Assembly: GCA_965223355.1 (NCBI GenBank)
Contig: CBDCWE010000003.1
Span: 992,001-1,056,000 of the forward strand
Origin: Tectiglobus sp965223355
Lineage (GTDB): Bacteria; Pseudomonadota; Alphaproteobacteria; Rhizobiales; Hyphomicrobiaceae
Direction: 5' to 3'
Length of the DNA: 64,000 nucleotides
Shown here: one piece after another, positions 1 through 8,458 of the stretch
Position numbering within the stretch: the first letter of the stretch is position 1
Layout: every line of letters begins with the position of its first letter
Made by a program: the position numbers and the translations under genes
Notes under the pieces: generated by a model
What the model saw: only the letters and a program-made list of their open reading frames with translations
What the model was told of the DNA's origin: nothing
Database searches by the model: none

Positions 1-713
1 TTCTCGCGCCATTTGAACCGCACCTGGAACTGCGGTTTGTTGTTATGCTCATAAAGGAACCGCAGGATGGCATCGCCCTCATCATCGGGCAGGTCACGAA
101 TGGCGATCGTGAACACCGGGTTGACGAATATCGCCTTGCGCCCGCTCACCGGATGCGTGCGGATCACCGGATGGCTGGCGCGCGGGAACTCGCGTTTGTC
201 ATCCCTGCCTTCAATCGCGGCCCGGCGGCGATAGTTCGGTCCGCCGTCATGCACGGCGACGAGCCCGTCGAGATATGCTTTCATCTTGTCGGACAGCGCA
301 TCGTAGGCCGCATACATGCTGGAGAACAACGTGTCGCCGCCGGTCGGTGGAACGGTATGCAGATGCAGGATCGAGCCCATTGGAGGTTCGGGATCGCACG
401 ACACATCGGAATGCCATCTGTGGCCGGCCACCTGCTTGGAATTGGCATCCGCATGGATCGGCAGGATTTCGGGATGCCCGTCCGGTCCCTTGCGGCTTGG
501 ATGGATGTGAAGCTCGCCGAACAGGCGGCCAAAATCCTTCTGTTGGTCAAGTGAAATGTCCTGGTCGCGAAAGAAGATGACCTGGTTTTCGATCAGGGCG
601 TCGTTGACCTCTTGTGATTGACGATTGGACAGCGGTTTGGACAGGTCGATACCCAAGACTTCTGCGCCGAGTGTCGGGGTTAGTCGGTTTACCTGAATTG
701 TCTCATAGCCCAT
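1..713 (-). CDS. TauD/TfdA-family 2-oxoglutarate dioxygenase (C-terminus beyond window)
   Basis: Cytosolic Fe(II)/2-oxoglutarate dioxygenase of the TauD family, a group that hydroxylates taurine, alkyl sulfates or related carboxylates. About 237 codons are visible. The frame opens with MGYETIQVNRLTPTLGAEV, typical of TauD N-termini. The iron-binding HxD is at residues 101-103 (WHSD), and THPVSGRKAIFVN matches the family core. The distal His and the 2-oxoglutarate Arg would lie past the left edge. Start: ATG at 713 has a GGAG about 9 nt upstream; an in-frame ATG at 722 is possible but its GGAG nearly touches it. The gene is divergent from the TctBAC transporter, so a shared organic-acid or sulfonate substrate is possible but not shown. 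The substrate cannot be named from sequence. Confidence 0.9.
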   Translation of the reverse strand, partial: MGYETIQVNRLTPTLGAEVLGIDLSKPLSNRQSQEVNDALIENQVIFFRDQDISLDQQKDFGRLFGELHIHPSRKGPDGHPEILPIHADANSKQVAGHRWHSDVSCDPEPPMGSILHLHTVPPTGGDTLFSSMYAAYDALSDKMKAYLDGLVAVHDGGPNYRRRAAIEGRDDKREFPRASHPVIRTHPVSGRKAIFVNPVFTIAIRDLPDDEGDAILRFLYEHNNKPQFQVRFKWRE

Positions 714-1233
714 TGCAACCATCTCCACTGCGAGCCGCAGGACCTGGACCTGACGGGCTCAGACAACCTCTGTTCTGCACCCATCCGCACCACACCGGAC
801 CCAGGCCGCAGACAACTCAGCCGGCCGATACGTCTGATGGTCGATCAGTGTCGGCCGTGATCGAATTGTAGCCGCCAAACGCCCCAAATTGCGATCGCAT
901 ACGGGATCGAGGGTTCGACAGACCTGTCATTCCGGTTTGCGCATCGCTAGCCTGTGTGGTGATAATCCAAGCGACACTGACAATGGACGACCAGGGAACA
1001 ACAACATCGGCAATATACGAATGGCGGCCGAATGGCGCCAACGCACTGGCGCGGGCCGCCACCGGCGGTTGTCGCCAGCGTCCAGCCCCAGGAGCCGTTG
1101 ATGAACAAACGCCCGCACAAGCGCCCGCACGGCACAACTCGGTCAAACATCGAGTCCGATCGCGCTACGCCGTCGGGTCTTCAATCGCAAACCGAGCGTT
1201 TAGACGGCGGCCCGCCGGCCAACGCGAGTTGAG
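714..1233. other. Divergent intergenic region, dioxygenase / tctB
   Basis: About 520 bp between the start of the dioxygenase (leftward) and tctB (rightward). It must hold promoters for both. Several short frames are open here on both strands but none has a ribosome site or looks protein-like. No convincing operator dyad, RNA gene or repeat was recognised. Confidence 0.5.
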
Positions 1234-1689
1234 ATGCAACACATGCCCAAGTCCGATTTGATCGCCGGCATCATCCTCACGGTATTTGGACTAACGAGCC
1301 TGTTTGTGTTGATCCCAACGCAAACCAGTGCGGCCGGAGATGCTACGATTTCCCCGGCCTTGCTCCCGCAAATCTGTGCAATCGGCATTACCGGGCTGGC
1401 GATATTGCTGACGCTGCGCGCGGCGGGACGGTTGCGCCGCGGTCTGCCTGCCGGCCAGGTCGTAACCAAGGAAGAGTGGTTGGCATCAGGCGCTGTTGTC
1501 GGCGCCGTGCTGGGCGCCATTGCACTTTTCAAGTTTGTCAATCCGATGGTTGGGGCTGACTTTCTGATCGTTGGTCTGATGATGTACATGAACGAGCGCC
1601 GCATTTGGGTTCTGATCGCCATTCCGGCCCTGCTGCTGATTGGTGCGTGGGTGCTGTTCTATCGCGTGCTCGGCACGGCAATCGTCTGA
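1234..1689 (+). CDS. tctB: Tripartite tricarboxylate transporter, small membrane subunit TctB
   Basis: Small membrane subunit of a TTT-family secondary transporter that, with TctA and the periplasmic TctC, imports carboxylates such as citrate. The 151-aa product has about four hydrophobic segments, the first starting near residue 8 (LIAGIILTVFGLTSLFVLI), and the usual length for TctB (140-170 aa). Two in-frame ATGs are available, at 1234 and 1243; the second (MPKSDL) is equally plausible. Its stop lies 9 bp before tctA, and the order B-A-C forms one operon. Sequence alone does not identify the substrate. Confidence 0.85.
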   Translation: MQHMPKSDLIAGIILTVFGLTSLFVLIPTQTSAAGDATISPALLPQICAIGITGLAILLTLRAAGRLRRGLPAGQVVTKEEWLASGAVVGAVLGAIALFKFVNPMVGADFLIVGLMMYMNERRIWVLIAIPALLLIGAWVLFYRVLGTAIV

Positions 1690-1698
1690 GGGGATGGT

Positions 1699-3261
1699 AT
1701 GGACTCACTCTTAGCTGTTGCTGGAGATGCGCTCGCGCCGGGCAATGTCGCATGGGTCTTGTTTGGCGTAACGCTCGGCTATCTGGTCGGCGCCCTGCCG
1801 GGGCTTGGCAAGGGAACGGCAACCGCGGTCGCGATTCCGCTGACCTTCTATCTTTCACCGCTGTCCGCCATCGCGTTCCTTGTCGGGATCTCGAAGGGCT
1901 CGACGGCCGGCAGCGCCGTTTCCGCGATTTTGCTGAACACCCCGGGCGAGCCGTCTTCGGCGCCGACGGCGATGGCGGGCTATCCATTGGCGCGCGCCGG
2001 CCAGGCGCAAAAGGCGCTCAAGATGGGGCTCTTTGCCTCCGTCATCGGCGACCTCTTTTCGACCATCGTGCTGATCCTGATCGCCCAGGAGTTGGCGGCC
2101 TTCGCGCTTGGCATCGGACCGGTGGAACTCACGGCCATATTGGCGTTCTCGATGGTCTTCATCGCCGGCCTCTCGGGCAACTCGATGATCAAGGGATTGA
2201 TCGCCGGTCTGTTCGGCATTTTGGTTTCGTGCATCGGGCTAGAAGTCGAGACCGCGTCGCCGCGGCTGACCTTCGGATTGATCGAACTCTACGATGGTCT
2301 GCCGCTGATCCCGGTCGCCATCGGCATGCTGGCGCTGTCGGAGATGATGATCCAGATTGGCCAGCAACACAGGCTCGTTGCCGAAGCCGGTCTGCTGGCA
2401 GGTTCGTCCAATCGCGAAGACCAGATCGTAACGCGCGATGATTGGCGCCGCTGCCTGCGCCCGATCGTGCGCGGTTCGCTCATCGGCACGGTCATCGGTA
2501 TTCTGCCGGGCCTCGGAGCCAGCGTCGGCTCGTTCCTGTCCTATGGTGCCGAGCGGCGCGCTAGCGGCCGCGGCACCGACTTCGAACAAACCGGCGCAAT
2601 CGAAGGTGTTGCCGCCGCCGAAAGCGCCGACAACGCCGTTGTGCCGGCGTCGCTCGTGCCGCTGTTTGCGATCGGCATTCCAGGCAGCGTGATCGCGGCG
2701 ATTCTAATCGGCGCCTTCACCATCCAGGGCATCACACCGGGGCCGTTGCTGTTTATCGAGAACCGGGACCTCATTCTGGGTGTCTACGTCTCGATGTTGG
2801 CGGCGAGCCTCATTCTGCTGGTGATCGGCTATTTCGGCCAGAACGTGTTTGCGCGGATCGTGCAGATATCGCCGGCGCTGGTCATGCCGGTGGTGGTATT
2901 CCTGTGTTGTGTCGGCGCCTACCTTCAAGGCGGCGGCGTGTTCGGCATTGGCGTGATGGTGATCTTCGGCGTGATCGGCTTTTTCGCGAAGAAATATGAT
3001 TTCTCGTTCGTCACGTTCCTGATCGGCTTCGTCATCGGACCGTCGTTCGAGTTGTCGCTGCGCCAGTCGTTGGGACTTGTGAAGACCTTCAACGAACTTT
3101 TGGATCATCCGGTTGCGCTCGTGTTCGGTGTTCTTGCGATCATAGGCCTTTGGCGACTAACAGTGCTGCAGCGCCAGCAAATGGCGGAAATGTCGAAGCG
3201 CGAGGCCGTGGCCGCGGCGCATTCTGAAACAGTGGTTGCATCCAGGGAGAAGACGACATGA
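1699..3261 (+). CDS. tctA: Tripartite tricarboxylate transporter, large membrane subunit TctA
   Basis: Large permease subunit of the TTT transporter, 520 aa with about a dozen transmembrane helices. Family hallmarks visible are ALPGLGKGTATAVAIPLTF near residues 33-51, ISKGSTAGSAVSAILLNTPG near 75-94, and the second-repeat element GILPGLGASVGSFLSYGAE near 267-285. This reflects the internal duplication of TctA. A GAGGGGA ribosome site precedes the ATG. The last codons overlap the tctC start as ATGA (3258-3261), indicating translational coupling with the binding protein. Confidence 0.95.
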   Translation: MDSLLAVAGDALAPGNVAWVLFGVTLGYLVGALPGLGKGTATAVAIPLTFYLSPLSAIAFLVGISKGSTAGSAVSAILLNTPGEPSSAPTAMAGYPLARAGQAQKALKMGLFASVIGDLFSTIVLILIAQELAAFALGIGPVELTAILAFSMVFIAGLSGNSMIKGLIAGLFGILVSCIGLEVETASPRLTFGLIELYDGLPLIPVAIGMLALSEMMIQIGQQHRLVAEAGLLAGSSNREDQIVTRDDWRRCLRPIVRGSLIGTVIGILPGLGASVGSFLSYGAERRASGRGTDFEQTGAIEGVAAAESADNAVVPASLVPLFAIGIPGSVIAAILIGAFTIQGITPGPLLFIENRDLILGVYVSMLAASLILLVIGYFGQNVFARIVQISPALVMPVVVFLCCVGAYLQGGGVFGIGVMVIFGVIGFFAKKYDFSFVTFLIGFVIGPSFELSLRQSLGLVKTFNELLDHPVALVFGVLAIIGLWRLTVLQRQQMAEMSKREAVAAAHSETVVASREKTT

Positions 3262-4223
3262 AGGATATCGTGACAACAGTCATTGGCACAGCTGCCGCCG
3301 CGGCGATGGCAACGCTCGGTTGGGCGGCGCCGGCCTCGGCTGCCGACTGGCCGACCAGCCCGATCACGATGTTGATCGGGTACAAGGCAGGCGGTGGTAC
3401 CGATACCAAGGGCCGGGTCCTCGCCAAAATTCTGGCGCGCGAACTTGGCCAGCAGGTCAACGTCATCAACCGGCCGGGCGGTGGCCAGGCGGTCGCGCTC
3501 GAAAGTTTCAAGAACGCCGAGCCCAACGGCGACATGTTCTTCTTCGGAGCGGTGTCGGGGATCACCTTCAACCCGCAGGTCAACTCGGCGCTCAAATTCA
3601 CCGCTGACGACTACGTCTATGCCGGCGGCCTGACCGAGTTCCAGGTCTCCATGGTTGCCCCCAAGAGCATGCCGTTCGATGATATGGCCGGCTTTATCAA
3701 GTACGCCAAAGAGAAGGGCTCGGTGAAGTATGCGGCCCTCAGTCCGGCGGCCAAGATCATGATGCAGGCGATCGCCAAACAGGAAGGCATAAAGGTCGAC
3801 TACATCCCCACCAAGGGCGGGCGCGGCATGGTCCAGTTGGTGATTTCCAAGCAGGTCGAGTTCGCCTATTCCGGCGGCATCCAGTCGCGCTATCCGGATC
3901 AGATCAAGACCATTGCTGCAACCTCGACCAAGCGGCTCGGCAACTATCCGGATATCCCGACACTCGATGAGCTCGGCTACAAGGGCGTCGCGGTCGATGC
4001 ACCGACCGTTGTTGCATTTCCGAAAGGCACCGATCCCGCCATTGTCAAAAGGATGGAAGCCGCATTGAAGGTTGCCTCCACCGATCCGGCGATGATCAAA
4101 ATCAGCAAGGCCATCAAAATGCCGATCGTCTATATGACGGCAGCGGAGGCAACCGAACTGACGAAGACCTCAACAGCGGCGATCGCCAAGATGCTGAAAG
4201 CGATCAACTACCAGCCGAAGTGA
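3258..4223 (+). CDS. tctC: Tripartite tricarboxylate transporter, periplasmic substrate-binding protein TctC
   Basis: Periplasmic receptor of the Bug/TctC family, 321 aa. Residues 1-29 form a signal peptide ending in PASAAD. The mature protein begins WPTSPITMLIGYKAGGGTD, the characteristic first strand and ligand loop of Bug proteins, and VNVINRPGGGQAVALESF carries the conserved NRPGGGG-type segment. Length is normal (about 320 aa). It overlaps tctA by 4 nt and is the last gene of the operon. Downstream lie a 15-bp tandem repeat and the MITE1 element. The ligand is probably a carboxylate but cannot be read from sequence. Confidence 0.93.
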   Translation: MKDIVTTVIGTAAAAAMATLGWAAPASAADWPTSPITMLIGYKAGGGTDTKGRVLAKILARELGQQVNVINRPGGGQAVALESFKNAEPNGDMFFFGAVSGITFNPQVNSALKFTADDYVYAGGLTEFQVSMVAPKSMPFDDMAGFIKYAKEKGSVKYAALSPAAKIMMQAIAKQEGIKVDYIPTKGGRGMVQLVISKQVEFAYSGGIQSRYPDQIKTIAATSTKRLGNYPDIPTLDELGYKGVAVDAPTVVAFPKGTDPAIVKRMEAALKVASTDPAMIKISKAIKMPIVYMTAAEATELTKTSTAAIAKMLKAINYQPK

Positions 4224-4285
4224 GCGGCGGCCGGGCGCGGACACGGCGTTGGGCCGGCAACCTGTCGGCCTGAACGGCCATGGCC

Positions 4286-4336
4286 CGGGCGGCCATTGAC
4301 GGGGCGGCCATCGACGGGGCGGCCATCGACGGGGCG
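4286..4336 (+). repeat. 15-bp tandem repeat downstream of tctC
   Basis: About 3.4 copies of a 15-bp unit, consensus GGGGCGGCCATCGAC, in the intergenic DNA between tctC and MITE1. The first copy differs at two positions. No gene spans it. Confidence 0.85.
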
Positions 4337-4426
4337 AAACGCATGGCGGTCGTTTGATGACAGGTGATGACATGCACTCAATTCCATCGATGGCACGCAT
4401 GTCGGCGGCATCCGCGTTGCGCTTTA

Positions 4427-4705
4427 CTAGGGTCTCAATCACTTAAAATGGCGCATTGAGATGCGCTGCCCTGGTTCGTGAGCAGGAAGGCGTGCGCAAG
4501 CATAGCGTGCGCTATGGTGAGCACGGCTGACGCCCTCACGGGGCCGGGGCAACGCACCGAAGGCGCTCAGATTTGGCCTGGTGCCGGCGTTGCGGCGGCC
4601 TTATGCTGCGCCAGCATCACCCACCGCGCCTTGGGGCCACCGCGCCTTGGCACAGACCAAATCTGAGCGTCTGAATGCACCATATTAAGTGATTGAAACC
4701 ACTAG
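4427..4705 (+). mobile_element. MITE1 copy 1: 271-bp element with terminal inverted repeats and CTAG flanks
   Basis: The element proper is 4431-4701. Its ends are inverted repeats of about 26 bp: the left end begins GGTCTCAATCACTTAAAATG, and the right end read on the minus strand begins TGGTTTCAATCACTTAATAT. Both ends are flanked by CTAG (4427-4430 and 4702-4705), consistent with a 4-bp target duplication. A second copy of exactly the same length lies at 44937-45207 in the opposite orientation. No transposase frame fits inside, so it is non-autonomous. It sits 45 bp upstream of the cupin start and may carry or displace that promoter. Confidence 0.85.
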
Positions 4706-4749
4706 GTCGAAACGGACGTTGCCAACAGCATCAGGCAAGGAAACTGCGC

Positions 4750-5235
4750 ATGACCGACAACCCTCAGGCCGCGCCAACCGTGATCGAAGCGGTATCGGTG
4801 CCAATCCAGGCCAAGTCAACGAACTATCCCGAGCCGTTCGCAAGCCGCATGACCGGCAGACAAAAGCGCCGTCTGGGAGAGGTCTTCGGGCTAAGGAATT
4901 TTGGCGTCAACCTGACCCGGCTAATGCCCGGCGGGCAGTCAGCGCTGTTCCATCGTCATGCCCGACAGGACGAGTTCATATACGTGTTGGAGGGCGCGCC
5001 GACGCTCGTCACGGAGCATGGGGAAGTCACCATGGGGCCGGGCCAGTGTGCGGGCTTTCCGGCTGCGGGAACGGCCCATCAGCTGGTCAACCGGACCGCT
5101 GCCGATGTTGTCTATCTCGAGGTCGGAGACCGCACGCCCGAAGACGGCGTTGAATATCCGCGCGATGACATTCAAGCGCTACTCGATGCCGGCGGCAAAT
5201 GGGTCTTCACGCACAAGGACGGCACGCCCTACTGA
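4750..5235 (+). CDS. Cupin-domain protein
   Basis: Small cytosolic single-cupin protein of 161 aa, function unknown. The first cupin motif reads HRHARQDEFIYVLEG (residues about 73-87), giving His, His and Glu metal ligands, and the second motif includes FPAAGTAHQLVNRT with its His. The fold is used by sugar isomerases, dioxygenases and small-molecule sensors, so no reaction is assigned. An open frame extends up to a TTG at 4693 inside MITE1; the ATG at 4750 is preferred because AAGGAA lies about 9 nt upstream. It is convergent with the phosphatase gene that follows. Confidence 0.8.
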   Translation: MTDNPQAAPTVIEAVSVPIQAKSTNYPEPFASRMTGRQKRRLGEVFGLRNFGVNLTRLMPGGQSALFHRHARQDEFIYVLEGAPTLVTEHGEVTMGPGQCAGFPAAGTAHQLVNRTAADVVYLEVGDRTPEDGVEYPRDDIQALLDAGGKWVFTHKDGTPY

Positions 5236-5275
5236 TCGTTCTTGCAGAGCAGGGCAGCCTGCCGCCCAATCGCCA

Positions 5276-5734
5276 TCAGACGCTCGGCGCGCCGGTCAGC
5301 TCAAAGCGCTGTTTGATTCTGTTGAACAGCGCATCACGAACGGACCGGTAGCTCTGCAGCACCTGTTCCCGGCTGCCCTGGTCTGCCATGATCGATGCAT
5401 CGAAGGTCGGCCAGTACTCAACGTCGACCGCCATGGTCCTGGTCATTTCCAGCGCCTGGTGGTGGGCCTCCGGCGACAGCGAAATGATCAAGTCGAAGGT
5501 TGTATCGTGGAGGTCGGCCAGCGTATGCGGTTGGTGGCGCGACAAATCGATCCCGATCTCCTCCATCACAGCCGCCACGAACGGATCCGCCTCGCCTTCG
5601 CGCACGCCGGCGGACTCAACATATATGCGCCGACCGGCCAAATGCCGGAGCATGGCGGCGGCCATCGGTGAGCGAACGGCGTTGAGCGTACACGCAAACA
5701 ACACTGCATTTGGCAGATCGTTTGCGCCGAGCAC
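5276..5734 (-). CDS. Low-molecular-weight phosphatase family protein
   Basis: Low-molecular-weight protein-tyrosine-phosphatase / ArsC-like protein, 152 aa. The phosphate-binding loop C-x5-R-S is at residues 15-22 (CTLNAVRS), near the N-terminus as in the family. In Hyphomicrobiales-type genomes a gene of this kind commonly follows hisD and UPF0262, and that arrangement holds here with a 4-bp gap to the UPF0262 gene. Whether it acts on proteins, arsenate or a metabolite is unknown. The usual downstream neighbour infA is not seen; instead there is a convergent cupin gene and a MITE. Confidence 0.85.
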   Translation of the reverse strand: MLGANDLPNAVLFACTLNAVRSPMAAAMLRHLAGRRIYVESAGVREGEADPFVAAVMEEIGIDLSRHQPHTLADLHDTTFDLIISLSPEAHHQALEMTRTMAVDVEYWPTFDASIMADQGSREQVLQSYRSVRDALFNRIKQRFELTGAPSV

Positions 5735-5738
5735 CGAA

Positions 5739-6242
5739 CTACACCTTCTGATGCAGCGAGCAGATCAGAGTGAACAACCGCCGCGCGGTATCGTGATCGA
5801 CCTCGATCTTGCCGCGCAGTCGTTCCGCGAGAACCCTGCTGCCGTCATCGTGAAGTCCACGCCGCCCCATATCAATCGCCTGAATGCGCGACGGAGGTGC
5901 TGATTTGATTGCCTCATAGTAGGTATCGCAAACGATGAAATAGTCGCGAATGATCCGCCGCAATGGCGAAAACGAGAGAACGTGGGCGACAAGCTGTTCA
6001 CCTTGTTCGTTGTGAACATTGAACACCAGCCGGTCGTTCAACGTCCCAAGAACCAGCCGATAGGGCCCGTCGTCCCGACCGCTCAGTGCGAAGCTGTTGT
6101 CATCGATCAGGTCATAGATTGCGACCTGCCGTTCATGATCGATGTTGGGATTGGCGCTGCGCGCAATCGAGTCGGGATCAAGGGTTACTTCGATCAGCCG
6201 TGCCCGTCCCGGCCCTGGTGTGAGCGGTGCGTCCGTCATCAT
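5739..6242 (-). CDS. UPF0262 family protein
   Basis: Conserved alphaproteobacterial protein of unknown function, 167 aa, recognised by its N-terminus (RLIEVTLDPDSI, HERQVAIYDLIDDNSF) and by synteny. It is predicted cytosolic, with no membrane segment or signal. The start ATG overlaps the hisD stop in an ATGA arrangement (6239-6242), and a second in-frame ATG follows at once. Translational coupling to hisD fits a single transcript hisD-UPF0262-phosphatase. No catalytic motif is evident. Confidence 0.88.
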   Translation of the reverse strand: MMTDAPLTPGPGRARLIEVTLDPDSIARSANPNIDHERQVAIYDLIDDNSFALSGRDDGPYRLVLGTLNDRLVFNVHNEQGEQLVAHVLSFSPLRRIIRDYFIVCDTYYEAIKSAPPSRIQAIDMGRRGLHDDGSRVLAERLRGKIEVDHDTARRLFTLICSLHQKV

Positions 6243-7561
6243 TCGCCACCATCCGCACGCGCGTCCGGCAAACTGCTCAATCGGATTTCGACCGAGCGGC
6301 GATGCCCATCCAAGCCCTCCGCGCTCGCCAGCGTCATCGCCGCCGGAGCCAGCGCCGCAAGCGCATCCGGCGTCAGTTTCAGAACCGATGTCCGCTTCAT
6401 GAAATCAAGCACGCTGAGACCGGAGGAAAACCGTGCGCTTCTGGCCGTCGGCAAAACATGATTTGAACCGGCGACATAGTCTCCGATCACCTCCGGAGTG
6501 TACCGGCCGATGAAGATGGCGCCGGCGTTGGTGATCCGCGCAGCAAGCCGCTCGCTATCTGCGGTGGCGATTTGCAAATGCTCAGCCGCAATGCGATCGG
6601 CCAGCAATACCGCCTCATCGAACCTGTTGAGCAAGATAATCGCGCCGAAGTCGCGCCAGCTGGCGGCTGCAATTTCTGCGCGTGCCAGAGCCGCCAGCTG
6701 CCGCGCAACCGCTGCCTCGACCGCGTTGGCAAAGGCTGCATCATCGCTCATCAGAATCGATTGCGCCGCCGTATCATGCTCGGCCTGCGCCAGAAGGTCG
6801 GCGGCGATCCACTCGGGATTGTTGTCGCCGTCAGCGATAACCAGAACTTCGGAGGGCCCGGCAATCGAATCGATCCCGACGGTACCGAAGACCTGACGCT
6901 TGGCAGCGGCAACGAACGCATTGCCGGGGCCCACGATTTTCGCGACCGGCGCGATTGTCGCCGTGCCGTAAGCCAGAGCCGCCACCGCCTGCGCCCCACC
7001 AATGCGATAGATTTCATCGACGCCCGCAATGCGGCCTGCCGCCAGCACCTGCGGGTTGAGATTGCCGTCGGGCGCAGGCACCACCATGACAATGCGCTCC
7101 ACGCCGGCAACTTTGGCAGGCACCGCGTTCATCAACACCGAACTTGGATAGCTGGCAAGTCCGCCCGGCACGTAGAGCCCGACGGACTGCACTGGCGTCC
7201 AGCGGTATCCGAGTTCGGCGCCCAGCGGATCACGATAGCGGTCATCACCGGGACGTTGGCGCACATGATGGGCCGTAATGCGTTGGTGGGCGAATTCAAG
7301 TGCCGCGCGGATGTCCTTGTCGCAGGCATCGTAGGCGCGATCGATCTCGGCGCCGGTAACACGCAGCGTTCCGGGCCCCAGCGACTGCCGGTCGAACCTC
7401 TCGCTGAGTTCGATGAGCGCATCATCGCCGCGCGTTGCGACATCCGCGATGATCTCACGCACCACCGCGTCGACATCGGCGGACACTTCGCGCTTGTGTG
7501 ACAGGAAATGCGCGAACGCAGTCTCGAAATTGTCGTCCGCCGTGGCGAGCCGCAGTACCAT
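6239..7561 (-). CDS. hisD: Histidinol dehydrogenase HisD
   Basis: Catalyses the last two steps of histidine synthesis, oxidising histidinol to histidine with NAD and zinc. The product is 440 aa, the usual size. Hallmarks seen are ALAYGTATIAPVAKIVGPGN, the nucleotide/substrate loop AGPSEVLVIAD, and AEHDTAAQSIL with the zinc and active-site residues. The open frame runs to 7648, but ATG 7561 (MVLRLATADDNF) is chosen because GGGACAGG lies just upstream and the extra 29 residues look non-coding. First gene of an operon with UPF0262 and the phosphatase. Confidence 0.96.
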   Translation of the reverse strand: MVLRLATADDNFETAFAHFLSHKREVSADVDAVVREIIADVATRGDDALIELSERFDRQSLGPGTLRVTGAEIDRAYDACDKDIRAALEFAHQRITAHHVRQRPGDDRYRDPLGAELGYRWTPVQSVGLYVPGGLASYPSSVLMNAVPAKVAGVERIVMVVPAPDGNLNPQVLAAGRIAGVDEIYRIGGAQAVAALAYGTATIAPVAKIVGPGNAFVAAAKRQVFGTVGIDSIAGPSEVLVIADGDNNPEWIAADLLAQAEHDTAAQSILMSDDAAFANAVEAAVARQLAALARAEIAAASWRDFGAIILLNRFDEAVLLADRIAAEHLQIATADSERLAARITNAGAIFIGRYTPEVIGDYVAGSNHVLPTARSARFSSGLSVLDFMKRTSVLKLTPDALAALAPAAMTLASAEGLDGHRRSVEIRLSSLPDARADGGE

Positions 7562-7780
7562 CAACCTGTCCCGTCCTGCATCATCGTGCCAACGCTTGCC
7601 ACCGCTCACACCGGGTCGGCGAACGGCACAAGGGCGATTTCCTGTCAACGGCCGGCCAACACCCGGCTCGGCGCCGGGATGATATCAGCTTCAGCCTGAA
7701 TTGGTCTGCCGCAGCGAAACGATGCGCGCGTCGCGGTCGCAGCCAACGCCCATCCACCAGCCATGACTTCAACACCCACG

Positions 7781-8242
7781 TCAATCGGATGAATTGTCGT
7801 CAGGGTGTTGCGGCTGCGATGATGCCGCCCACACACCGCCCATATCACGCAGTTCCAGCTCGACACACTCGACAGCCAGGCGAATTGCGCCGCCGCCGGA
7901 AAAATAGAGCGTGATGTGACCTGCGGGATCGTCCTCGGCAGTGCGCTCGTATTGGATTGCGAGAAGTGACAGCACCCGCCCCTTGTCGGTCAGGTCCAGC
8001 GCTTGGACCTGGGCAGCGGTGACCCGTTCAACGCGAATTGCAGCCCGGTGCCGTGTCATCGGTTCGTTGCCGTCGCGTTCCGCGAATACGCCCGTCCAGT
8101 TGAAACGATTGAGCAACGCGGCAAATCGGTTCTCGCGCGGCAGATAGGCGATGTCAGCCACCTTCAACACCGCATCCTGAAGGTGGGCTGAGACGATCGC
8201 CAGATCTTCCTCATCGAGGGCGACGAGTTTAAGCTCCGACAT
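7781..8242 (-). CDS. DUF2948 family protein
   Basis: Small conserved alphaproteobacterial protein (153 aa) of unknown function, recognised by the N-terminal SELKLVALDEEDLAIVSAHL and by its position between murA and hisD. It is soluble, with a basic central stretch (YLPRENRFAALLNRFNW) and an acidic tail. It lies about 220 bp upstream of hisD and about 210 bp downstream of murA. That second gap is filled mostly by repeat element E2 copy A, so it may be transcribed separately from murA. Confidence 0.85.
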   Translation of the reverse strand: MSELKLVALDEEDLAIVSAHLQDAVLKVADIAYLPRENRFAALLNRFNWTGVFAERDGNEPMTRHRAAIRVERVTAAQVQALDLTDKGRVLSLLAIQYERTAEDDPAGHITLYFSGGGAIRLAVECVELELRDMGGVWAASSQPQHPDDNSSD

Positions 8243-8316
8243 ATCCGCAAATCCCGGGTTATTCTACCCTGGTGTTAGCGAGCCTAAGGCCACGGGGCAA
8301 GTTCGATTATTTCGGA

Positions 8317-8458
8317 CTAGAGCAACTTTCTGCCTTTATTCGGAATCGGAACGATCCCGAATAAAGGCAGAAAGTTGCTCGCCTCTAAAGTGGCGATCAT
8401 CTTTGTGCTTTAAGTTGGAACCGCAATAGCGGTTCCAACTTAAAGCACGATGATCTAA
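8317..8458 (+). repeat. E2 copy A: double-palindrome element at the murA 3' end
   Basis: The element body is 8321-8454 (134 bp, longest class). It has two near-perfect hairpins joined by a short linker (CTCTAAAGTGG). The AGCAACTTTCTGCCTTTATT arm folds back on its complement, then the GTGCTTTAAGTTGGAACCGC arm does the same. It is flanked by CTAG on the left and CTAA on the right; the CTA of CTAA is the reverse complement of the murA stop codon TAG. See the findings for the family as a whole. Confidence 0.9.

Noticed and set aside
6572..7501. 309-codon plus-strand open frame opposite hisD
   Set aside because: It is a shadow of hisD: no ribosome site, no family motif, and hisD is unambiguous on the minus strand.
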